From: a virus
Virus record (IMG/VR): IMGVR_UViG_3300017719_000028
Span: 1 to 43,647 of that record
Length of the DNA stretch: 43,647 nucleotides
Strand: one strand, 5' to 3'
Shown piece by piece: positions 36,668 to 43,647 of this stretch; positions within the stretch are counted from its first letter, which is position 1; each line of letters begins with the position of its first letter. Position numbers and translations under genes: made by a program. The notes below the pieces were generated by a model that did not search any database, was not told the origin of the DNA, and saw only the letters and a list, made by a program, of their open reading frames with translations.

Positions 36668-39600
36668 TTATTGAGCTCCTGTAGCATTTGGATCAAATTG
36701 TTCTGCTGCTTGTGACGGCTTTGTATTTACTGGATCACCAAACTCATTATAGGTAACCCCGGACGAAGTTTGTGTTACTGGTGAACTTGTTGCTGTGCCC
36801 CGTGATGTATAGAACGAAGCAATAGCGGCAATCTTATTACCTTTTTGTACATCATATAAGTTATCAGCTGGATCAAGTGGAAAATATGGCCTTAGTGTTG
36901 TGTCAGCTTGTGTTGATTGGGCTGTTTGCGTTGTTGATTTTGTTCCGCTAACAGAATCGTTTGTAGCACCTGCTTGCCCGTCGGACATTGCTGATGGTGG
37001 TTCAGGCGGTCCTACAACTCCACCTGGTATTTGACCGTTTCTTGTCCAATCATAAGATCCACCTTCACTTGTGGCTGCACTAAAATGCATAGCATCTGTT
37101 GCACTTTTCCAGTCACCGCCCCAACCTAGGCCATATTTAGATGCAAGCGCACTCATTAAACTTCCTGTACCGTCTCCGGGCATATCTGTAGGTTCTGGAG
37201 CGTCTTCTGGACGTGGGCGAATCATACCATTATCTTTTGAATTAATATCAATTGCAAGTCCACTAGCATGATAGCTAGGAACACCAGTATCTGTGTTACG
37301 CTGTACATATCCGCCTAACGTAGTTATTTCATAACCTAGATCAGTTTCTAACTCGTTAATTAAACCTTGGAATTTATCTGCAACTACAGCAGCAACTTGT
37401 GTTGTTTTTCCGCTTGGTGTTGTAATTGTTTTTAACGGACCGTTTGGACCTGTTGGTTTTATTATTTCATTATTTCGATTTGTAGTATCCTCCATTGCAT
37501 CAGTTCCTGCAACATCGTTAGGATTTTTATCGTTAGGGTTAAGTCCCGGGCATGCTGGTTTTTCAATTACCGCTTTAACTTTACTAATACCTTCTGTACT
37601 TTGATTTCTACGTCTTACTAGTTCTAAAGTTTGTTTAAATTGGTTTCCACTAATTGAAGATGTAACCTTTACAACTTGGTACACACCGCTAAAACTATCT
37701 ACAGCAACAGTTGCTCCTGGAAAAAACATTGTTCCGTCATTGTTATAATCAACTGGAGTTCTAAAATTTACAATAATATCTATTTCATTTCTTTGATGAT
37801 CCATTGCGCCGCCAGATGTTATATTTTTTGATCCGCCTCTAGCCGATGTATGGTTTCCTAATCCGCTGTCAGGAATAAAATAAGGATCGCCCCAAATTTC
37901 TAAATTTGCTGTAATTAAATCTACTTTACTGTTAACTAAAGCATTATGGAACATCTTAGCAACTTCTTCACCATATTGTTTATTGTAACTACCACCATTA
38001 AAATTACCGGCTTTTATAGTCGATCTAGTAGTGCCTTCTGGTATTGTGTTTCCTGCTGTTGGTTTTCCTAAAGATGGCTTTTTTGGAGTAACAACAGTTT
38101 TTTCTCTATCGTTAACTAAACTTGATGCATTTAATTGTCCCATGTCCATTTGTATTGCTTGGAAAAATGCGGCATTAAATTTAATATCAAATCCTAATAC
38201 ATCTTCATTTGCGCCACTATATATGTAATTGTAAGTTTTAACACAATGCTTTGCTTTTTCAATTAGTCCTGCGCCTGCTTGGTTAGGCGCACTAAATCTA
38301 CTTGCATCTACTTTGTAAGGAACAACATCATAAACATAAATCTTTGGCATTGTTCCTGTTGCACTTTCATGTTGTCTGTCACTTATAACAAAACACTGTG
38401 ACTCAATTCTAAACCAATCTACTTCGCCTTTTTCGTCAGTTCTTTTTAGTGCTGTTCTACCGTACTCGCTAACAATCACTAGTTCTTCAATAATCTTAGT
38501 AATTGGTGTTCCTTGATTAAATTTAAAAATTCTATTGGTATCGCTTATAGTAAGTTCTATGCCGTTACGACTGTAGACGTGTGTGTCTTTGTCATAAGCA
38601 TACAACCCAAGACCAAACGGATTATCGCCGCCTTCGGTATAATCAGATATCATTGGGCTTGCACCTATTTTATTTAGATTTTTTACAGAACTTGATTTTA
38701 ATGTTTCTAATAATGCACTACTAGTTGTGTCTGCACCTATATTTTTAAAGAAGCTAGTTAGACTATCAACTTCGTCCTCATCTGCTGTTTGGGCACCTTT
38801 ACGTGATGACCTTGCTTCTGCATTTGTTGTGGCTTGATCTAGTATATCTGGTCTTCTTAAATATGATTTTGTATAATCGCCTGTACGCTGTGAAGGGAAT
38901 CTAACAAGATAAAAATCAGTTGCTGTAGAGCATGAGTCTTTAGCAATTTTTTGTAAACTATTATTAATTACTGTTGATAAACTTTGTTCGCCCACTGACA
39001 GTATTTCAACTACGTCATTTCCTGTAAGACTTAAAGGTTCTTTTATTAACTGTACATCGTCATCAAAAGATTGTTCGTTCCAAGGTATGCATGATACTTG
39101 ATATGTACTACCGCCATTATTAACATCAAACTCAATATTTGTTAATTTAAAAGGTATTTTTCTATTACAAAATGCCATTGGTTTAATTTCATTTAATTTT
39201 TTATCAGATTCTCCAAAGCCTACAAAATCAAGTTCTAACAAATATGGGCATTGTAGATAATTTTCAAAACCTGCATCAAATGCCGCTGACTGTAGCATTT
39301 GTAAAAATATTCCCATACTGTATGGTTCTTTTACAGTAAAGCTAATATTAAATGCTTGTGTTGCACCTGTTTTACTATTAGTTGTTACAACAGCATCCAT
39401 TTCAAAATCGTCTATAAAATATTCTAGGTTGGCTTTTTCATCACCCATTTGGTCATATGCTGTTTGTATACGCTTGTTATCAATACCTCCGCCACCGCTA
39501 CGTAAGATAGTAAAGTCTGCGCCATTTTGAAGATATGTATCTGATGGATTATTTGCACTGTCAGCGGTTAACGATCCTAAAGTAAATATACAATTTACAC

Positions 39601-40156
39601 TATTGAATGCTCTTAGAGGATTTTTTAATGCAATTCCCGGACCTTTTGGTTCTATCTCTGGGGAACTATCTGAGCCTTTGACAGTGTCTGCAAATTTTGA
39701 AGCATATTCTTCTACTGTTGTTTCAACAGCACCATCAAGTGCCTGAGCTGCATAATCTACTATGTCAATTGGTATTGAATCAACCAACGGAATTACTTGT
39801 TCAACAAGTTTATCTTTCTTACCTTGTAAAGATGCTCCTAGTGCGTTTGCAAACTGATTGAGTCCCGGTGGATATATTGCATTAATGTCGGCTCCTAAAT
39901 TTGCTAAGGACGGTAATGTTAAATTTCCAAATCCTCCTATTGTATTTGTTAATCCTGTTGCGTCAATTTTAGAAAATTTATCTGTAAGTACGCTAACAGC
40001 ACCTGAAGCATCATAAACTTTTCCTGTTGCGTTCTTCATGTCGCCGAAGCTTTGAGAAAGATCAACATTAGCCACCGCATCAGTAACAGCCGTACTAAGA
40101 TTGCTAGTAAGTGTCTTTGCTTTATTTTCAATAATTTGCTTTGGATTAATTGACAT
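36668..40156 (-). CDS. Baseplate hub protein with C-terminal M15 (VanY-like) peptidase domain
   Basis: This 1162-residue protein occupies the hub position between gp53 and gp5. The N-terminal and central part has beta segments typical of tail hub proteins (YLQCPYLLELDFVGFG, FKLTNIEFDVNNGGSTYQVSCIPWNEQ, TLELVRRRN) and probably takes the gp27-like role. Residues about 925-1030 are an M15 metallopeptidase: SYHASGLAIDI gives H963 and D970, and DAMHF gives D1021 and H1024. This is the same H-D-(D/E)xxH arrangement as in T5 endolysin, an L-Ala-D-Glu peptidase. Cyanophage homologs have been labelled VrlC-like or peptidase. A Gln/Thr/Ser-rich tail ends the protein. AGGA lies 7 bases before the ATG, which abuts the gp53 stop. 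Peptidoglycan cross-link or stem-peptide cleavage is inferred. Confidence 0.82.
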   Translation of the reverse strand: MSINPKQIIENKAKTLTSNLSTAVTDAVANVDLSQSFGDMKNATGKVYDASGAVSVLTDKFSKIDATGLTNTIGGFGNLTLPSLANLGADINAIYPPGLNQFANALGASLQGKKDKLVEQVIPLVDSIPIDIVDYAAQALDGAVETTVEEYASKFADTVKGSDSSPEIEPKGPGIALKNPLRAFNSVNCIFTLGSLTADSANNPSDTYLQNGADFTILRSGGGGIDNKRIQTAYDQMGDEKANLEYFIDDFEMDAVVTTNSKTGATQAFNISFTVKEPYSMGIFLQMLQSAAFDAGFENYLQCPYLLELDFVGFGESDKKLNEIKPMAFCNRKIPFKLTNIEFDVNNGGSTYQVSCIPWNEQSFDDDVQLIKEPLSLTGNDVVEILSVGEQSLSTVINNSLQKIAKDSCSTATDFYLVRFPSQRTGDYTKSYLRRPDILDQATTNAEARSSRKGAQTADEDEVDSLTSFFKNIGADTTSSALLETLKSSSVKNLNKIGASPMISDYTEGGDNPFGLGLYAYDKDTHVYSRNGIELTISDTNRIFKFNQGTPITKIIEELVIVSEYGRTALKRTDEKGEVDWFRIESQCFVISDRQHESATGTMPKIYVYDVVPYKVDASRFSAPNQAGAGLIEKAKHCVKTYNYIYSGANEDVLGFDIKFNAAFFQAIQMDMGQLNASSLVNDREKTVVTPKKPSLGKPTAGNTIPEGTTRSTIKAGNFNGGSYNKQYGEEVAKMFHNALVNSKVDLITANLEIWGDPYFIPDSGLGNHTSARGGSKNITSGGAMDHQRNEIDIIVNFRTPVDYNNDGTMFFPGATVAVDSFSGVYQVVKVTSSISGNQFKQTLELVRRRNQSTEGISKVKAVIEKPACPGLNPNDKNPNDVAGTDAMEDTTNRNNEIIKPTGPNGPLKTITTPSGKTTQVAAVVADKFQGLINELETDLGYEITTLGGYVQRNTDTGVPSYHASGLAIDINSKDNGMIRPRPEDAPEPTDMPGDGTGSLMSALASKYGLGWGGDWKSATDAMHFSAATSEGGSYDWTRNGQIPGGVVGPPEPPSAMSDGQAGATNDSVSGTKSTTQTAQSTQADTTLRPYFPLDPADNLYDVQKGNKIAAIASFYTSRGTATSSPVTQTSSGVTYNEFGDPVNTKPSQAAEQFDPNATGAQ

Positions 40157-40459
40157 TTATATTCCTAAAGATTTTTTAAGTTTAGCAGGATCTGGAATGA
40201 ATATAGTTGTACCCGCTAACATATCAAATACTGGGTCTTTGATAATATCCATATTTCTTTGTGCAAACACCCACCATAACTTTGGAGTTCCATAATAGTC
40301 ATATGCTAACAAGTCTGGTCTATTAGTGTATTGCGTTTCAATTGTATATTGTACATCATCTGATGATGCTGGAATAGGTCGTATTCTAAGTATATCTAAT
40401 GCGCCGGTCCTATTGTATTGTGTTTTGTGCCAAGGACTTGATGATTTGTAATTTGCCAT
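40157..40459 (-). CDS. 53: Baseplate wedge protein gp53
   Basis: This 100-residue protein is compact compared with T4 gp53 (about 196 residues) but has the conserved core of the family: TQYTNRPDLLAYDYYGTPKLWWVFAQRN, followed by DPVFDMLAGTTIFIPD. The latter half resembles a LysM-like fold in which gp53 clamps neighbouring wedges in the baseplate. The start overlaps the gp48 stop codon as TAATG, with GGAGGG about 9 bases upstream. It lies between gp48 and the hub gene, the order seen in marine T4-like phages. Confidence 0.9.
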   Translation of the reverse strand: MANYKSSSPWHKTQYNRTGALDILRIRPIPASSDDVQYTIETQYTNRPDLLAYDYYGTPKLWWVFAQRNMDIIKDPVFDMLAGTTIFIPDPAKLKKSLGI

Positions 40460-41340
40460 TAGATGAAGCCCTCCCCGCTACCTATATATTCGCCGTTAGT
40501 AAAAGTGTTTAAATTAAAAGAACTAGTTCTTCTTCTAGAAAATGTAGGTTTGAGTGTTACTGATATCTGACTGTTTGTAGGACACCATGATGTTGACGAA
40601 GTATCGCCTCCTGGTGTACTTGTAGCAATATAATCAACATCAGCCGGAAGGTCAACTGTAAAGTTTGATATAACTACAGGAACATTATTAAAGATATAAT
40701 CTCCATAGCCGTTTAGTCTTACTATAGGCGGTGGTGCGCCTGCATTTGCTGAGCTTTCACCGTAAAACATTTTTGTTACAGTACGCAAATAATGTATTGC
40801 ACCAATCCAGTATTTTGCATCGTCTGCATTTTCTACTGGAAATTCTCCTGTAATAACAATGTCATCTGCTTGACTGTTTTCGTAGATTTGAAAAGGATAA
40901 TTTGTATGCACAGGCTGTAGTGTATTGTAGTTTGCACTATGGCTTACAATAATCGTAGGAGTTATAGGAAAACAAAGTCCAGCTGTTTTAGCTAAAGGTG
41001 CAATTAATGTTGATGTTGTTGGGTCAATTGTAGGAGGCATTGATAATTTTACACGCCAATCATGATCAGCACTTGTAGATTCAAATCCTGATACTTTAGC
41101 ATCTGTTTTTCCTTTTTCAGAACTAGGTAAATTAATGCTTCTAGCCTGTTTTGCAAAACCTGCAGCACTAAACAGCTCGTTGACTACAGTATTTTTTATA
41201 CCATCTAAAAATCCGTTGCCAGTACTGACGCCAGTCAATGCATCTTGCACGGATGCAGCTGCTTGGTTTTTTAAGTCACCAAGTGCTTTGTTTGCTTGTG
41301 TTTTTACAGTCTTGCCCAAATCTGCTGGATTAAATGCCAT
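40459..41340 (-). CDS. 48: Baseplate tail tube cap gp48
   Basis: This 293-residue gp48 homolog caps the hub and starts the tail tube. Family-like segments include DHDWRVKLSMPPTI, FPITPTIIVSHSANYN, TNYPFQIYENSQADDIVITGEFP and IHYLRTVTKMFYGE, followed by a final strand-rich part and a C-terminal RRRTSSFNLNTF. The N-terminal 60 residues are helical. Two ATGs compete. I chose 41340 because GGAG lies 8 bases upstream of it and only 2 bases upstream of the ATG at 41346. It is the first gene of the minus-strand baseplate operon and is transcribed away from gp55. Confidence 0.88.
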   Translation of the reverse strand: MAFNPADLGKTVKTQANKALGDLKNQAAASVQDALTGVSTGNGFLDGIKNTVVNELFSAAGFAKQARSINLPSSEKGKTDAKVSGFESTSADHDWRVKLSMPPTIDPTTSTLIAPLAKTAGLCFPITPTIIVSHSANYNTLQPVHTNYPFQIYENSQADDIVITGEFPVENADDAKYWIGAIHYLRTVTKMFYGESSANAGAPPPIVRLNGYGDYIFNNVPVVISNFTVDLPADVDYIATSTPGGDTSSTSWCPTNSQISVTLKPTFSRRRTSSFNLNTFTNGEYIGSGEGFI

Positions 41341-41361
41341 TTTCATATCTCCTATATGTAT

Positions 41362-41369
41362 TATTTAGT
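41362..41369 (-). promoter_or_regulatory. Possible late promoter core (ACTAAATA) for the gp48 operon
   Basis: The minus-strand octamer ACTAAATA differs at one position from NATAAATA and ends 21 bases before the gp48 ATG, with the GGAG site between. It is the only late-like core in the divergent region. Its upstream end touches the -35 hexamer of the plus-strand gp55 promoter, so the two promoters cannot easily be occupied together. Confidence 0.4.
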
Positions 41370-41397
41370 TGACATAATTAAGTATGTAGTTTATAAT
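41369..41397 (+). promoter_or_regulatory. Consensus sigma70 promoter for gp55
   Basis: TTGACA (41369-41374) and TATAAT (41392-41397) are separated by exactly 17 bases, a full sigma70 consensus match. The expected start site is near 41404, giving a leader of about 20 bases that contains GGAG before the TTG start of gp55. It would let unmodified host polymerase make the late sigma factor early in infection. Confidence 0.88.
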
Positions 41398-41423
41398 AGT
41401 GTTAATTAACTTGGAGAATACCA

Positions 41424-42284
41424 TTGAGAAAACGTAATTACCTTAATAATAAGGACATATTGTCAGAAATCCATAAATCTAAGAACACTTTTAATAGTTA
41501 TGTGGAATCTACGTATCATCAGTACGATTTGATACTATTAGACGTAGCTAAAATTAATAGACTGACAATCGCAGAAGCAAAAAGAGCAAAAGCAAAAAGA
41601 CTCAGTTCAGCTGAATATGAGAGACGTAAAATGGCCGGCGAAAAGGTCAAACAAGCTGAGTGTGAGGTTGATTGGAAAAAGATAACAAAGGAAGAACTAA
41701 TCTTCCGTGTTATGACATTTGATCATATTCCAGAAGAACCAGGACGTAAGAAAAATCCTAAAACTATAGCAGACACTAAGACTAAACTTAACTTTCCACC
41801 ATTTCATCATTACAAATTTAATGACGAAGGTGATCTTATTTTAGTTGGTAAAAGTCATTGGGTCGGTGGCATGGACAACGGACACTTTGACAAGACACAC
41901 GGCAAAGCAACAAACACACTTGCTACTATGTGGTTGAAGTTAGTTGATAGATATGCTACACGTGGCAATGTACGTGGTTACACTTATAACGATGAAATAA
42001 AGGGACAAGCAATACTTCAGTTAGCACAGATTGGACTACAATTTGACGAGTCAAAATCAAACAATCCTTTTGCTTACTACACGGCGGCTGTAACTAACAG
42101 TTTTGTACGTGTTATTAACATTGAAAAACGTAATCAAAACATTAGAGACGACATTTTAGAGATGAACGATCTTAATCCTTCTTATACAAGACAAGCACAA
42201 GGCGAATGGGAAGCAAGTGTAAAACGTAACGAACAAGCACCGATTACAATCTTTAAAGATAAAAAACCGGTTGACAACGCTTAA
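41424..42284 (+). CDS. 55: Late-transcription sigma factor gp55
   Basis: This 286-residue homolog of the T4 late sigma factor, as found in marine T4-like phages, directs host RNA polymerase to late promoters. The sigma-region-2-like core is at about 170-245: NTLATMWLKLVDRYATRG, GYTYNDEIKGQAILQLAQIGLQFD, NPFAYYTAAVTNSFVRVINIEKRNQNIRDD. The N-terminal 150 residues, rich in Lys and Arg, have no counterpart in the 185-residue T4 protein. The start is TTG at 41424 with GGAG 7 bases upstream; no ATG is available nearby. It is expressed from the consensus sigma70 promoter just upstream, and its last codons contain the -35 element of the gp47 promoter. Confidence 0.88.
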   Translation: MRKRNYLNNKDILSEIHKSKNTFNSYVESTYHQYDLILLDVAKINRLTIAEAKRAKAKRLSSAEYERRKMAGEKVKQAECEVDWKKITKEELIFRVMTFDHIPEEPGRKKNPKTIADTKTKLNFPPFHHYKFNDEGDLILVGKSHWVGGMDNGHFDKTHGKATNTLATMWLKLVDRYATRGNVRGYTYNDEIKGQAILQLAQIGLQFDESKSNNPFAYYTAAVTNSFVRVINIEKRNQNIRDDILEMNDLNPSYTRQAQGEWEASVKRNEQAPITIFKDKKPVDNA

Positions 42285-42299
42285 TTGTTCCGCTATAAT
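42271..42299 (+). promoter_or_regulatory. Consensus sigma70 promoter for gp47-gp46
   Basis: TTGACA (42271-42276) and TATAAT (42294-42299) have a 17-base spacer, again a full consensus match. The -35 hexamer lies inside the last codons of gp55 (encoding Val-Asp) and the -10 is just after its stop. The expected start site near 42306 leaves a leader of about 25 bases that includes GGAGGA before the gp47 TTG. Confidence 0.85.
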
Positions 42300-42330
42300 A
42301 CTAACATAGAAGCCTAATGGAGGACTGACT

Positions 42331-43353
42331 TTGTTTAAGAAAGCCGCTGTCTTTACTGATATCCATTTTGGTCTAAAAAGTAATTCACGTATTCATAACG
42401 ATGATTGTGAAGAATTTATAGACTGGTATATCGAAGAAGCAAAGAAGAATAACTGTGAAACAGGTATATTCTGTGGTGATTGGCACCACAATAGAAATAG
42501 CCTTAACCTTACAACTATGGACGCAACTATACGGTCTATGGAAAAACTAGGTAATGCATTTGAAAAGTTTTACTTTTTTGACGGTAACCACGATTTATAT
42601 TATAAAGACAAAAGAGATGTAAATTCAACAGCATTTGCAAAACATATTCCTGGTATCACATTTGTTGACGAAATGATGGTTGAAGATGATGTTGCACTTG
42701 TTCCTTGGCTAGTAGGCGACGAATGGAAGAAAATACAAAAGTGTAAAGCAAAGTATATGTTCGGTCACTTTGAACTTCCTAGTTTTTATATGAATGCAAT
42801 GGTTAAGATGCCCGATCATGGTGGCGATCTTAACAAGCAACATTTTGCAAATCAAGACTATGTGTTTAGTGGACACTTTCACAAAAGACAAACGCAAGGA
42901 AAAATACATTATATTGGTAATGCATTTCCGCACAACTATGCAGACGCATGGGACGACGAACGTGGTATGATGATACTCGATCGTGAAAATGATTTAGAAC
43001 CAGAATATATCAATTGGAAAGATTGTCCAAAATATCGAACTGTAAAACTTTCAAAATTAATCGATGAACAAAGCACACTTATCAAAAGCAGAATGTATCT
43101 GCGTGTAGAACTTGATATTGACATTAGTTATGAAGAAGCAAGTTTTATCAAAGAAACATTTATAAGAGATTATAAATGTAGAGAAATTACACTTATTCCT
43201 CAATCTCAAATTGAAGAAATAACGACAGACTTAGACATTAGCACATTTGTTAGTGTTGATCAAATTGTTGCAAGTGAGATAGCAGAGCTAGATACAGAAT
43301 CATTTGATAAAGTAAAACTTTTAGAAATTTATAACGGATTAGCACATGATTAA
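42331..43353 (+). CDS. 47: Recombination endonuclease subunit gp47 (Mre11/SbcD family)
   Basis: This 340-residue metallophosphoesterase nuclease matches T4 gp47 in length (339). The catalytic motifs appear in order: FTDIHFG (D10, H12), FCGDWHHNR, FFDGNHDLYY, MFGHFELP and SGHFHKRQ. These residues hold two metal ions in Mre11/SbcD enzymes. With gp46 it would resect DNA ends for recombination-dependent replication and help degrade host DNA. The start is TTG at 42331 with GGAGGA about 6 bases upstream; translation from a later ATG would remove the first catalytic motif. Its end overlaps the gp46 start by 8 bases. The order gp55-gp47-gp46 follows the T4 arrangement. Confidence 0.95.
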   Translation: MFKKAAVFTDIHFGLKSNSRIHNDDCEEFIDWYIEEAKKNNCETGIFCGDWHHNRNSLNLTTMDATIRSMEKLGNAFEKFYFFDGNHDLYYKDKRDVNSTAFAKHIPGITFVDEMMVEDDVALVPWLVGDEWKKIQKCKAKYMFGHFELPSFYMNAMVKMPDHGGDLNKQHFANQDYVFSGHFHKRQTQGKIHYIGNAFPHNYADAWDDERGMMILDRENDLEPEYINWKDCPKYRTVKLSKLIDEQSTLIKSRMYLRVELDIDISYEEASFIKETFIRDYKCREITLIPQSQIEEITTDLDISTFVSVDQIVASEIAELDTESFDKVKLLEIYNGLAHD

Positions 43354-43647
43354 AATTAAGGACCTTACAGTAAGGAACTTTATGAGTGTTGGAAATCAGA
43401 CACAGGCTGTAGATTTCGATAAACAACAACTTACATTAGTACTAGGCGAAAACTTAGACCAAGGCGGAGACGATAGCGGATCACGTAACGGCACAGGTAA
43501 GACTACAATTATTAATGCACTAAGTTATGCACTCTATGGAACAGCACTAACTAATATTAGAAAAAACAATTTAATTAACAAAACTAATTCTAAAGGTATG
43601 TTAGTCAGACTTTCTTTTGAGAAAGACAATCTACAATATCGCATTGA
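43346..43647 (+). CDS. 46: Recombination endonuclease subunit gp46 (Rad50/SbcC family), 5' part
   Basis: The frame opens with ATG at 43346 and runs off the window after about 100 residues; T4 gp46 has 560. The N-terminus is typical of the Rad50/SbcC ATPase head: IKIKDLTVRNFMSVGN, then a strand LTLVLGEN, an acidic insertion, and a Walker A loop GSRNGTGKTT followed by IINALSYALYG. The SMC-like ATPase would drive the gp47 nuclease. It overlaps gp47 by 8 bases and is cotranscribed with it from the promoter at 42271-42299. Confidence 0.93.
   Translation, partial: MIKIKDLTVRNFMSVGNQTQAVDFDKQQLTLVLGENLDQGGDDSGSRNGTGKTTIINALSYALYGTALTNIRKNNLINKTNSKGMLVRLSFEKDNLQYRI

Noticed and set aside
1-43647. 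tRNA genes, CRISPR arrays, insertion sequences, attachment sites
   Set aside because: Gene packing leaves almost no non-coding space, and no cloverleaf, direct-repeat array, transposase or integrase was seen.

Overview
This window is a contiguous piece of an AT-rich, T4-like marine myovirus genome. It resembles the pelagimyophage and cyanomyophage lineages. The evidence is the late-sigma (gp55), recombination nuclease (gp47/gp46) and baseplate (gp48, gp53, hub, gp5, gp25, gp6) block, the oversized marine-type tail proteins, and the strong A/T bias. The host cannot be read from the sequence. SAR11 or another low-GC marine bacterium is an inference from composition and gene style. I see no tRNA, rRNA, CRISPR, insertion sequence or integrase. 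Coding density is close to complete; the longest non-coding stretch is the roughly 80-base divergent control region at 41341-41423, so no stretch over 300 bases lacks a gene.

Layout. (1) 1-3994, minus strand: a five-gene accessory cassette. In transcription order it encodes a 115-aa coiled-coil-like protein, two paralogous GT-A type glycosyltransferase-like proteins, a 191-aa unknown, a third glycosyltransferase-like protein, and a twitch-type radical SAM protein truncated by the window edge. A consensus sigma70 promoter lies directly upstream. (2) 4046-15199, minus strand: receptor-interaction genes. These are a 162-aa unknown, a 1175-aa Calx-beta/glycine-rich adhesin and its 338-aa paralog, three fiber paralogs sharing an N-terminal module but ending in different tips (one a Collar domain), and a 206-aa tail protein. 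(3) 15221-41340, minus strand: the baseplate. It holds a 5011-residue giant protein, gp6, gp25, gp5 with a C-terminal lambda-lysozyme-like domain, a hub protein with an M15 peptidase domain, gp53 and gp48. (4) 41424-43647, plus strand: gp55, gp47 and the start of gp46.

Regulation. Three sites match the sigma70 consensus exactly (TTGACA, 17-bp spacer, TATAAT). They lie ahead of gp55, ahead of gp47, and ahead of the glycosyltransferase/radical SAM cassette. The structural genes instead carry T4/cyanophage-style late promoter cores (NATAAATA), for example at 10649-10656, 15218-15225 and 33782-33789. The simple reading is that host RNA polymerase makes gp55 and the nucleases early, and gp55 then redirects polymerase to the tail genes. 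The cassette at the left end has an early-type promoter although it sits downstream of late tail genes, which suggests it acts before or independently of virion assembly.

Genes are tightly packed, with TAATG and ATGA stop/start overlaps that imply translational coupling. Three core genes (gp5, gp55, gp47) begin with TTG behind good Shine-Dalgarno sequences.
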